Shown piece after piece: positions 1-8,412 of a DNA stretch of 64,000 nucleotides (the stretch's first letter is position 1; each line of letters begins with the position of its first letter). The DNA comes from DASUNQ01 sp035536455 (GTDB lineage Bacteria > Acidobacteriota > Thermoanaerobaculia > Multivoradales > UBA5704). The notes beneath the pieces were generated by a model. The model saw nothing but the letters and a program-made list of their open reading frames with translations. It was not told the origin of the DNA and searched no databases. The position numbers and the translations under genes are program-made. The stretch covers positions 1 to 64,000 of the forward strand of contig DATLOC010000026.1 of NCBI GenBank assembly GCA_035536455.1, given 5' to 3'.

Positions 1-737
<737 letters not shown>

Positions 738-741
<4 letters not shown>

Positions 742-2819
742 GGCCGGCGCTGTTCGTCCCGCTGGCCGCGGTGGCGCCGCTGGCCGCGGTGGCGCCGCTG
801 GCCGCGGCGGCGGCGCTGGCCGCGGCGCCGGCCCCGCACCCGTTCAGCATCCACGACCTGCTGGCGCTCGCCCGGCTGGCGGAGCCGGCGCTCTCGCCGG
901 ACGAGCGCACGGTCGCCTTCACCGTCCGCACCGCCGACCGCGCCGCCAACCGCGCCCGCTTCGACCTCTGGCTGGTGGGGAGCGACGGCACCGGCCTCCG
1001 CCGCCTGACCGACCACCCGGAGAACGACACCGGCTCGGCCTGGGCGCCGGACGGCTCGGCGGTCTACTTCCTCTCGGCGCGCTCGGGCAGCTCGCAGGTC
1101 TGGCGGGCGCCCGCCGGCGGCGGCGACCCGGTCCAGGTCACCCGCCTGCCGCTCGACGTTTCGGGCTTCCGGCTGGCGCCGGACGGCGCGCGCCTGGTCC
1201 TCGCGCTGGATGTCTTCCCCGACTGCCCGGACCTCGCCTGCACCGCGGCGCGGCTGGCGGAGGAGGAGAGGCGGCAGGCCCGGGGGCGGCTCTACGAGCG
1301 GCTCTTCGTCCGCCATTGGAACGTCTGGGAGGACGGCCTCCGCTCCCACCTCTTCGTGGTGCCGGTGGCGGGCGGCGAGCCGGTGGACGTCACCCGCGGC
1401 CTCGACGCCGACGTGCCGGCGCCCCCCTTCGGCGGCATGGAGGAGGTCGCCTTCTCGCCCGACGGCCGCCAGCTCGCCTTCGCCGCCAAGGTGGGTCGCG
1501 ACGAGGCCTGGTCGACCGACTTCGATCTCTATCTCGTGCCGGCCGACGGCTCGGCGCCGCCCCGCGAGCTGACCGCCGCCAACCCGGCCTGGGATTCGCG
1601 TCCGCTCTTCTCGCCCGACGGCCGCTTCCTCGCCTACCTGGCGATGGCGCGCCCGGGCTACGAGGGGGACCGCTTCCGCGTCGTCCTGCAGCCCCTGGCG
1701 GGCGGCCCGCCGCGCGTCCTCGCCGAGAGCTGGGACCGCTCGCCGTCCGAGATCGCCTTCTCGCCCGACGGCCGCACCCTCTACGCCACCGCCCCCGACC
1801 TCGGCGAGCAGCGCCTCTTCGCCCTCGACGTCGCCTCCGGCGCCGTGCGGGCGCTGAGCGGCGCCGGCACCATCCGCGCTCCCACCGCCGGCCGCGAACG
1901 GGTGATCTTCACGCGCGAGAGCCTGGAAGGGCCGGCCGAGCTCTGGTCGGTCCGCCCCGACGGCTCCCACCCGCGGCCGTTGACCCAGATGAACCGGGAG
2001 CGGCTGGCCGGCGTCCTCGTCGGCCGCGCCGAGCAGCTCCGCTACCCGGGCTGGAACGACGAGCCGGTCCATGCCTGGATGGTCCAGCCCGCCGGCCTCG
2101 ACCCGCGCCGCCGCTACCCGCTGGTCGTCCTCCTCCACGGCGGCCCGCAGAGCAGCTTCGGCAGCGACTTCCGCTACCTCTGGAGCTCGCAGGTCTACGC
2201 CGGCGCCGGCTACGCGGCGCTCGCCATCGACTTCCACGGGTCGGCCGGCTACGGCCAGGACTTCGCCGACTCGATCCGCGGCGACTGGGGAGGGAAGCCG
2301 CTGGTGGACATCGATCGCGGCATCGCGGCCGCGCTCGCCCGCTACCCCTGGCTCGACGGCGAGCGAGTCGGCGTCGCCGGCGGCTCCTTCGGCGGCTACC
2401 TCGTCAACTGGCTCGCCGGGCAGCGGCCGGACCGCTTCCGCTGCCTGGTCAACCAGGGCGGCCCCTTCGACCTGCGGTCGCTCGCGCTGACCACCGACGA
2501 GCTCTGGCTGCCGGAGTGGGAGCTGGGCGGTCCCTACTGGCGCGCGGCGGAGGGCCACAAACGGCACAACCCGGTGGACCACGTCGCGCGCTGGAAGACC
2601 CCGATGCTGGTCCTCCACGGCGGCCTCGACTACCGGGTGCCCGAAGCGCAGGGGCTCGCCACCTTCACCGCCCTGCAGCGGCGCGGCGTCCCGAGCCAGC
2701 TCCTCGCCACTCCGAACGAGGGACACTGGACCCTCCGCCCCGCCAGCTCGACGCTCTGGTACGAGACCGTCCTCGCCTGGCTGGACCGCTGGCTGCGCCC
2801 GGAAGTCGCGCCCCGATAG
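738..2819 (+). CDS. Secreted S9 family serine peptidase with beta-propeller (DPP4/acylaminoacyl-peptidase type)
   Basis: A 693-residue protein. I chose the TTG at 738 because it overlaps the upstream stop (TTGA), has GAAGGGA about 12 bases upstream, and begins directly with a signal peptide made of LAAVAP-type repeats. Residues about 40-430 carry WD40/PD40-like propeller blades, seen as recurring SPDGR motifs. The catalytic alpha/beta-hydrolase domain follows, with HGGPQ, nucleophile Ser550 in GGSFGGY, Asp631 in GGLDYR and His663 in NEGHW. It would act in the periplasm or outside the cell on oligopeptides. It is paralogous to the gene just upstream and forms a two-gene operon with it. The same gene in frame could in principle start further upstream within the first peptidase, but no such start would be followed by a signal peptide. 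Confidence 0.92.
761..829 (+). repeat. 18-bp tandem repeat inside the signal-peptide coding region
   Basis: Four consecutive copies of an 18-base unit beginning GCTGGCCGCGG (761-778, 779-796, 797-814, and 815-829 incomplete) encode LAAVAP, LAAVAP, LAAAAA and LAAAP. They form the hydrophobic core of the signal peptide of the second S9 peptidase. The unit length is a multiple of three, so gain or loss of copies would change the length of the signal peptide without shifting the frame. Confidence 0.85.
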
Positions 2820-2901
2820 ACGTTTCGCCATAGACGACTTCTCGGCCGGCTGTCCCCCTTTCCGCTCCAGCGGCAACGGTGTACTTGGACTCCTGCCGTC
2901 G

Positions 2902-4251
2902 ATGGATACTGCTTCGATCCCCCTCCCCGGGACTCTGCGCCTGCGGCCTCTGCTGCCGCTGGTCGAGCCCGACGGCTCCTGCCGCCGCGTCTTCGACCTC
3001 GAGCGGGCCGCGGAGGTGGACGTGCCGGAGGAGCTGGGCCTCCACCTCGCCGCGGCGCTCGAGTGCGGCGACTTCGACGAGCCGCTCATCGACTGGCTGG
3101 TGAGCGCCGGGCTGATCACCTCGGAGTCCGCGTACGCCGCGCCGGCGACGGGCGAGACCGCGGAGACGGCAGGCCGCGCGCCCGCCGGCCGCCTGCTGCT
3201 CGACGGCGACCTCCACGCGCGGGTGGACCTGGCGGTGGAGGAGGAGCTGCTCGCCTGCGCCCTCGACACGGTCTTCGACGCGGCGGTGGCGGCGGGAGCG
3301 GCGCGCGTCGTGCTCCATCTCGCTTGCGGCGGCGCCTTCCCGGCCGTCTCGGCGCTCGACCGCGTGGTGCTCGAGGCCGAGCGGCGGGTCCACGAGAGCG
3401 GGATCGAGACGCTGCAGGAGCTGGCGCTGGCGGTGCCGGCGGCCAGCGCCGGCAACGTCCGCTATCTCGCCGGCACCCCGCTCCGCCTGCGGCTGGCGGG
3501 CGAGGCCCGCGCGGAAAAGGGCGTGCCGCCGGCGAGCTGGCCGGCGGCGGAGGAGGCCGTGCGGCGGGTGCTCGCGGAGATGCCCGGACGGCTCACCTTC
3601 CAGGCGGTGCTGGGGCCGGGAGCGCGGCTCCGCAGGCTCGTCCGCTGGGCCGCGTGGCTGGGCCTCTCGCACCTTGACGTCACGCCGCTCGGCGCCCATC
3701 CGGACGGGCCGCGGGCGCGGGACCTCGCCGCCTACGGCGACGATCTCCTGGTCCTGGCGGAGCGCTGCGCCGCGGAGCTGGAGCGGGACCGCTCACCGCT
3801 GGACCTCCAGCCGCTCACCTCGGTCGCCCGCCGTCTGCTGCGCGGCGCCGCGGCGGGCGGCGCCTACCGCGCCCGCGGCACGCACCTCACGGCGCGCCCG
3901 GGGGCCGCGGCCGTCCTGCCCATCGTCTCGTCCCGCCTCGCGGAGACGGTCCCCGCCGGCGACCCGCGGCTCGCCGACTGCGCCGAGTGCTGGGCCCGCC
4001 GCGCCTGCGGGAGGAGCGCCGAGCTCGCCGCGCCGGCGGCGGGGGAGCGGGCGGAGCCGGGCTGGGCAGCTTCGCCGCACCTCTGCGGCTTCCGCCGCGC
4101 CGAGGCCGCGGCGGCGCTGGCGTTGGCGCGCCGCTTGGAGGGCGAGCCCACCGGCGCGGCGCGCCGCCGGCTGGAAGAGATGGAGCAGGCGCCGCTCGAC
4201 CCCTTCGCGCAGCAGGCCACCCTCCTCTGGCAGGGGCCTCCCGCCGCCTGA
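2902..4251 (+). CDS. Radical-SAM/SPASM-like protein lacking the radical-SAM cysteine motif
   Basis: A 449-residue protein that I do not recognise as a named family, but its architecture resembles a SPASM-type peptide maturase. Residues about 10-75 look like a small PqqD/RRE-type winged helix (ending in DWLVSAGLIT). The middle has the spacing of a radical-SAM barrel, including a CGGAFPAVSALDRVV stretch that mimics the usual GGEPLL..P segment. The required CX3CX2C iron-sulfur motif is absent. The C-terminus carries DCAECWARRACGRS followed later by HLCGF, a partial SPASM cysteine pattern. It may be a degenerate or repurposed maturase, or a peptide-recognition partner. No precursor peptide gene is evident nearby. 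The ATG at 2902 is the only sensible start. Confidence 0.6.
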   Translation: MDTASIPLPGTLRLRPLLPLVEPDGSCRRVFDLERAAEVDVPEELGLHLAAALECGDFDEPLIDWLVSAGLITSESAYAAPATGETAETAGRAPAGRLLLDGDLHARVDLAVEEELLACALDTVFDAAVAAGAARVVLHLACGGAFPAVSALDRVVLEAERRVHESGIETLQELALAVPAASAGNVRYLAGTPLRLRLAGEARAEKGVPPASWPAAEEAVRRVLAEMPGRLTFQAVLGPGARLRRLVRWAAWLGLSHLDVTPLGAHPDGPRARDLAAYGDDLLVLAERCAAELERDRSPLDLQPLTSVARRLLRGAAAGGAYRARGTHLTARPGAAAVLPIVSSRLAETVPAGDPRLADCAECWARRACGRSAELAAPAAGERAEPGWAASPHLCGFRRAEAAAALALARRLEGEPTGAARRRLEEMEQAPLDPFAQQATLLWQGPPAA

Positions 4252-4287
4252 AGCGGCCGCCTTCGACGCCGCGGATAGACTCCGCGC

Positions 4288-4893
4288 GTGGCAAGCAACG
4301 CCTGGTACCGTTTTCGCTACACGCTCCAGGCGCCGCTCTACGACCGCGTCACCAAGTTCCACGCCGAGCGCCGGCGGTCGATCGCTCTGCTCGGGCTGCG
4401 TCCCGGCGAGCGTGTCCTGGTGATCGGCGCCGGCACCGGCGCCGACCTCCCCTTCCTGCCCGCCGACGTCGAGGTGGTGGCGACCGACCTCACCCCGGCG
4501 ATGCTCGAGCAGGCGCGCGAGCGGGCCCGCCCCGGCATGGAGCTGCGGGTGATGGACGCCCACGACCTCCAGCTCCCCGACGGCTCCTTCGACGCCGCGA
4601 TCCTGCACATGGTGCTGGAGGTCTTCCGCGACCCGGCGCGCTGCCTGGCCGAGGCGGCGCGCGTCCTCCGCCCCGGCGGGCGGATCGCCGTCTTCGACAA
4701 GTTCCTCCCCGAGGGGCGGCGCCCCGGCCCGCTGCGCCGCGCCGCCCTGGCCGCGCTCAACTTCTTTTTCACCAGCACCAACCGCCGGCTAGGAGAGATC
4801 CTCGCCGCCGCCGCCGCGCCGCTCGCCGTCGAGCGCGACGAGCCGGCCCGCGGCCCCTACCGCCACGTCCTGCTGCGCAAGCCGGCGGGCTAA
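4288..4893 (+). CDS. Class I SAM-dependent methyltransferase (UbiE/PmtA-like)
   Basis: A 201-residue protein starting at GTG 4288. It shows the Rossmann-fold methyltransferase motifs in order: motif I VLVIGAGTGADL (about residues 43-54) for SAM binding, the acidic end of strand 2 in VVATDLTP, motif II around DGSFDAAILH, and motif III in LRPGGRIAVFDKF. The N-terminus YRFRYTLQAPLYDRV is like that of membrane-lipid or quinone methyltransferases, whose members start with a short amphipathic segment that meets the membrane. The substrate cannot be told from sequence: phosphatidylethanolamine, a quinone or another small hydrophobic acceptor are all possible. It lies 36 bases downstream of the SPASM-like gene and 15 bases upstream of a mannosyltransferase-like gene, so co-transcription is likely. 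Confidence 0.88.
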   Translation: MASNAWYRFRYTLQAPLYDRVTKFHAERRRSIALLGLRPGERVLVIGAGTGADLPFLPADVEVVATDLTPAMLEQARERARPGMELRVMDAHDLQLPDGSFDAAILHMVLEVFRDPARCLAEAARVLRPGGRIAVFDKFLPEGRRPGPLRRAALAALNFFFTSTNRRLGEILAAAAAPLAVERDEPARGPYRHVLLRKPAG

Positions 4894-4908
4894 GCCCTAG
4901 GCCTTCCG

Positions 4909-6024
4909 GTGCGCCGAGCCCTTCTGGCGGCCGTGGTCTTCGCCGCCTCCGTGCACGCCCTCGGGGCCTGGGGCGAAGGGCGGATGACCTCGCCGCTGCG
5001 CCCCGACTGGGACGCCGAGGCGATGGCGGAGGCGTCGCCGATGGCGCGCTTCGACGCCGGCTGGTACCGGTCGGTGGCGAAGGAGGGGTACAGCTGGGAC
5101 GCGGCGCGCGGGGTCGGCAACGTCATGCTCTTTCCGCTCTATCCGCTGCTCTGGCGGCCGCTCTGGTGGGCCGGCGTGCCGCTCTTCTGGGCCGGGCTCC
5201 TCCTCGCGCACCTCGCCTTCTTCGCCGCGGTCGCGCTGCTCGCGGCGTACGCCGCGCGCGAGTGGGGGGAGGGGAACCCGCGCGATGCGGTCGTCGCGCT
5301 CCTCGCCTTCCCCTGGGCCTTCTACCTCCTCGCGCCGTACGCCGAGTCGCTCTTCCTGGCGCTGGCGCTGGGGGTCTTCGCCGCCGCCCGCCGGCGGCGC
5401 TGGGTGCTGGTGGCGCTGCTCGGGCTGCTGGCCGGGCTGACGCGCATCCACGCGCTGGCGCTCGTCCCGCCCCTCCTCTGGTTCGCCTGGCGGGAGGCGC
5501 GGGGTGGCGGGCCCGAGGCGCGGCGGAGCCCTCTCCTCGCCGGCGCGGCGGCGCTCGCCCCGGTGTGCGGCGTCGCGGCGTACTTCGCCTGGCTCGCCGC
5601 GCGCTTCGGCGACCCGCTCCTCTACTTCCACGCGCAGCGCAGCGGCTGGGCCCGCGCCCCGGGGCTTTCCGGCCTCGGGCGCTCGCTCGGCCTGATCGGC
5701 GAGAACCTGCGCGAGCGCGGATTGCTCCACCTCGGCCCGGCAGTAGACCTCCTGGCGGTGGTCTTCCTCGTCGTCGCCGCGGTCTGGTGCTTCCGGCGCG
5801 GCGCCGCGGCGGAGGGCCTCTACGTCGCCGCGGGAGCCCTGCTGGTTGTCGGGAGTGGCAGCCTCCTGGCGGCCGGGCGCTACGCGTTGGTGCTCTTCCC
5901 GATCGCCCGCTCCCTCCTCGCCCTGCGCCGCCGTCCCGTCCTCTGGTACGGCTACCTCGCGGGCGCGCTGCTCCTCCAGGCGTACCTCGTCGTCCGCTTC
6001 GTCAACAATCTGTGGGTAGCTTAG
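4909..6024 (+). CDS. Polytopic mannosyltransferase-like membrane protein (PIG-V family)
   Basis: A 371-residue integral membrane protein with about nine hydrophobic helices, starting at GTG 4909. Near the N-terminus it has RFDAGWYRSVAKEGY followed by LFPLYPLLWRPL. This is the signature of the PIG-V/GPI-mannosyltransferase-2 family of GT-C enzymes, in which the WD/FD-x-x-WY segment contains the catalytic acidic residue. Bacterial members are presumed to move a sugar from a polyprenyl-phosphate donor to an acceptor on the outer face of the inner membrane. The acceptor here is unknown. It is the last gene before tRNA-Leu and ends 13 bases before it. Confidence 0.82.
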   Translation: MRRALLAAVVFAASVHALGAWGEGRMTSPLRPDWDAEAMAEASPMARFDAGWYRSVAKEGYSWDAARGVGNVMLFPLYPLLWRPLWWAGVPLFWAGLLLAHLAFFAAVALLAAYAAREWGEGNPRDAVVALLAFPWAFYLLAPYAESLFLALALGVFAAARRRRWVLVALLGLLAGLTRIHALALVPPLLWFAWREARGGGPEARRSPLLAGAAALAPVCGVAAYFAWLAARFGDPLLYFHAQRSGWARAPGLSGLGRSLGLIGENLRERGLLHLGPAVDLLAVVFLVVAAVWCFRRGAAAEGLYVAAGALLVVGSGSLLAAGRYALVLFPIARSLLALRRRPVLWYGYLAGALLLQAYLVVRFVNNLWVA

Positions 6025-6037
6025 AATCGCCGTTCGG

Positions 6038-6123
6038 GCCGGAGTGGCGGAACGGCAGACGCTGGGGACTTAAAATCCTCTGCCCGCAAGGGCGTGTGGG
6101 TTCGAATCCCACCTCCGGCACCA
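6038..6123 (+). tRNA. tRNA-Leu (anticodon UAA), CCA encoded
   Basis: A complete cloverleaf can be folded. The acceptor stem GCCGGAG (6038-6044) pairs with CTCCGGC (6113-6119), with discriminator A at 6120 and CCA at 6121-6123. The anticodon stem GGGGA (6064-6068) pairs with TCCTC (6076-6080), and the loop CTTAAAA places the anticodon TAA at 6071-6073. The long variable arm around CCCGCAAGGGC is typical of class II leucine tRNAs, and the T-loop GGTTCGAATCC is canonical. The stretch just downstream carries remnants of mobile or rearranged DNA, which fits the common use of leucine tRNA genes as integration sites. Confidence 0.97.
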
Positions 6124-6177
6124 TTTAGAATCAACTGTTTACCGGCGGAAGTAGGGAACGGGCGGACACGGCCCGAT

Positions 6178-6300
6178 TCAGCCGTCTTGCCCTTTTTCTT
6201 TCCCTGCTGCCGCCGCAAGCTTGCCGAGTCCTTGCGTATGTTCGGTCGTCGTGATGTCGTAGCGCTGGAACACGCTCGGGGTGAAGTGAGCACGCGCTCG
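6178..6300 (-). pseudogene. Remnant of a tyrosine recombinase (phage-type integrase) C-terminus
   Basis: On the minus strand a frame ending at TGA 6180-6178 reads SVFQRYDITTTEHTQGLGK followed by LAAAAGKEKG. This resembles the extreme C-terminus of phage-type integrases, which carry SVFDRYNI followed by a short helix and a basic tail and which include the catalytic tyrosine region. Only about 30-40 residues remain. The upstream part is replaced, in another frame, by a fragment of a solute-binding protein. It lies 55 bases beyond the 3' end of tRNA-Leu, the classical position for an island integrase. The match is by motif recognition over a short stretch, so the call is tentative. Confidence 0.42.
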
Positions 6301-6317
6301 GCGCGCGGGAGCTCGCC

Positions 6318-6463
6318 TTCGGGGAGATCTCCTCGCGCAGGCGCCGGCCGGCCTTCTCGGCCGCGGCGCGGAGCTTCCCCTGCACGTCGGCGGGCACCTT
6401 GTCCCAGGTGCCCTTGTCGACCACGACGGCGCCCAGGAGGATCTGCCAGGGCGCGGCGCATCA
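6318..6463 (-). pseudogene. Fragment of a TRAP-transporter solute-binding protein (DctP-like), inverted
   Basis: The minus strand reads WQILLGAVVVDKGTWDKVPA followed by DVQGKLRAAAEKAGRRLREEI, a stretch typical of the C-terminal third of DctP-family periplasmic receptors of TRAP transporters. Neither a start nor the rest of the protein is present, and the frame runs into unrelated sequence on both sides. In intact TRAP operons this gene precedes the dctQM permease on the same strand. Here the fragment points away from the permease that follows at 6482, so the locus has been rearranged. A local inversion in the genome or an assembly join could both produce this. Confidence 0.6.
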
Positions 6464-6481
6464 TCGCCTCGACGGCGCCCA

Positions 6482-8137
6482 GGTCGGCGGTCAGCTCTGC
6501 TCGCCACGCGCGAGGGCGCGCACCTGACGCTCTCCACCTCCGAGCTGTTCGGCGAGGGGCGCTGGCGGCGGGCGGCGGCCCTCCTCGGCGGCAGCGTCGC
6601 CGCGGCGGTGGCGGCGGTGCTCGCCTACGGCGCCTGGCAGGTCGTCCTCGCCGACCGCGAGCAGGGCAAGGTCCTCCCCGGCGGCCTGCCGGAGTGGGTC
6701 TCCGAGTGCGTCATGCCGCTGGCGCTGGCGCTGATCGCCTTGCGCCTCGCCTGGCGGGCGGCGGAGAGCTGGTGGGGGAGGCTGGTGGCCGTGGCCGCCG
6801 CCGGCGGCGTCTTCGCGCTGGGTCTCGTCGCCGCACGCACCACGGCACTCGCCTGGCCGCTGGCGCTCCTGGTGCTCGCCGCGGCGCTGCTCGGGGCGCC
6901 GGTCTTCACCGCCATGGGGGGTATTGCGCTCGTCCTCTTCTTCAAGGACGCCGTCCCGGTGTCGGCTGTGCCGGCGGAGATCTACCGCCTCATCGCCTCG
7001 CCCACTCTGCCGGCGATCCCCCTGCTGACCGCCTGCGGCTACGTCCTCGCCGAGAGCCACGCCTCCTCGCGCCTGGTGCGCTTCTTCCGCGCCCTCTTCG
7101 GCTGGATGCCGGGCGGCGTCGCGGTGATGGTCGCCGCGGTGTGCGCTCTCTTCACGACCTTCACCGGCGGGTCGGGCGTGACGATCATCGCCCTCGGCGG
7201 CCTGGTTTATCCCATGTTGCGCGAGGAGGGATATTCGGAGGGCTTCTCCCTCGGCCTCGTCACCGCCGCCGGCAGCCTCGGTCTGCTCTTCCCGCCGAGC
7301 CTGCCGGTCATCCTCTACAGCGTCGTCGCCGGCAGCCGCGAGATGAGCGCGCCCGCCGACCAGCTCTACCTGGCCGGTCTGCTGCCCGGGCTGCTGCTGG
7401 TCGTCCTCGTCGCCCTCTACGGGATCTGGGCGGGCGTCAAGAGCGGCGCGCCGCGCCAGCGCTTCGCCTGGGGGGAGCTGGGGCGCTCGGCGTGGGCGGC
7501 GAAGTGGGAGCTGCTCCTGCCGGTCGTCGTCGTGGCGCTCTTCCTCTCCGGCCTCACCAGCCTGGTCGAGACCGCCGCCGCGGCGCTGCTCTACGCCATC
7601 CTCGTCGAGTGGCTGCTGACGCGCGACCTCCAGCCGCGGCGCGGTCTGCCGCAGGCGCTCGTCAAGTCGACGGTGCTGACCGGCGCGGTCCTCATCCTCC
7701 TCGCCTCGGCGCTCGGGCTGACCAGCTATCTCGTCGACGCCCAGGTCCCGGACCGGCTGCTGGCCTGGGTGCAGACGCACGTCGAGTCGCCCTTCGTCTT
7801 CCTGCTCACGCTCAACGTCATCCTGCTCGTCTTGGGGAGCGTCCTCGAGATCTACTCGGCGATCATCATCCTCGCGCCGCTCGTCGTGCCGCTCGGCCTC
7901 GCCTTCGGCATCGACCCCATCCACCTCGGGGTCATCTTCCTCGCCAACCTGGAGCTGGGGTTCCTCTTCCCGCCGGTGGGCCTGAACCTCTTCCTCTCCT
8001 CGTCGCGGTTCGGCAAGCCGCTGCCGGAGCTCTACCGCCACGTCCTGCCGTTCCTGGCGATCCTCGGCGCCGGCGTGCTGCTGATCACCTACTTCCCGGC
8101 GCTAAGCCTCGGCCTGCCGCGGCTGCTGGGCCGCTAG
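6482..8137 (+). pseudogene. TRAP-transporter fused permease (DctQ-DctM), 5'-truncated
   Basis: The frame opens abruptly at about 6482 in the middle of a DctQ-like small permease (ALLATREGAHLTLS, then GRWRRAAALL) and continues into a complete-looking DctM large permease of the dicarboxylate/TRAP type. About twelve hydrophobic segments are visible in the DctM part, with the conserved FTGGSGVTIIALG, GSLGLLFPPSLPVILY and ELGFLFPPVGLNLF loops. The first half of DctQ and any start codon are missing; the first in-frame start is GTG 6608, inside a membrane helix. Without DctQ and with its receptor reduced to an inverted fragment, it probably no longer works as a sodium-coupled importer. The DctM part has no internal stop, so the damage may be recent. 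Confidence 0.72.
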
Positions 8138-8373
8138 CGCAGGTCGCCGTAGTCCGGCAGGTAGGTGCGGAGGCCCTTCTCCTTCGTGGTCTTCGAGTAG
8201 CCGGCGACGAGCTGGTCGTCGTAGCGCTCGTCCTGCACTTGCTTGGCCGCGCCGCCCGCGTCAGGCGCCGGCGCCGCCGCCGGCCGGTCGCCGCCGCACG
8301 CCGCGCAGACGAGCGCCGCGGCGAGCCACCGGTCCGCCCCGCGCCGCGCCCGGCGTGCACGCACTCCGGCCAT
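8134..8373 (-). CDS. Small putative lipoprotein
   Basis: A 79-residue protein. An arginine-rich N-terminus is followed by a hydrophobic stretch WLAAALVCAACGG that could serve as a lipoprotein signal with cysteine at about residue 26, although the residue at -3 is unusual. A short Ala/Pro linker follows, then a polar tail ending LPDYGDLR. No known domain is recognised. The stop codon overlaps that of the convergent TRAP permease by a few bases. It is read in the same direction as the TlpA/TIGR03435 gene, 39 bases downstream of it, so they may share a transcript. The tail residues look non-random for this G+C-rich background, which supports it being real. Confidence 0.55.
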   Translation of the reverse strand: MAGVRARRARRGADRWLAAALVCAACGGDRPAAAPAPDAGGAAKQVQDERYDDQLVAGYSKTTKEKGLRTYLPDYGDLR

Positions 8374-8412
8374 GCCCCGCGGCGGTGCAAGGCTCGTACC
8401 TTGAATGTGGAA

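Noticed and set aside
6021..6464. Minus-strand frame containing GGGIRTHTPLRAEDFKSPAS
   Set aside because: This is the antisense translation of tRNA-Leu, a well-known spurious peptide in annotations.
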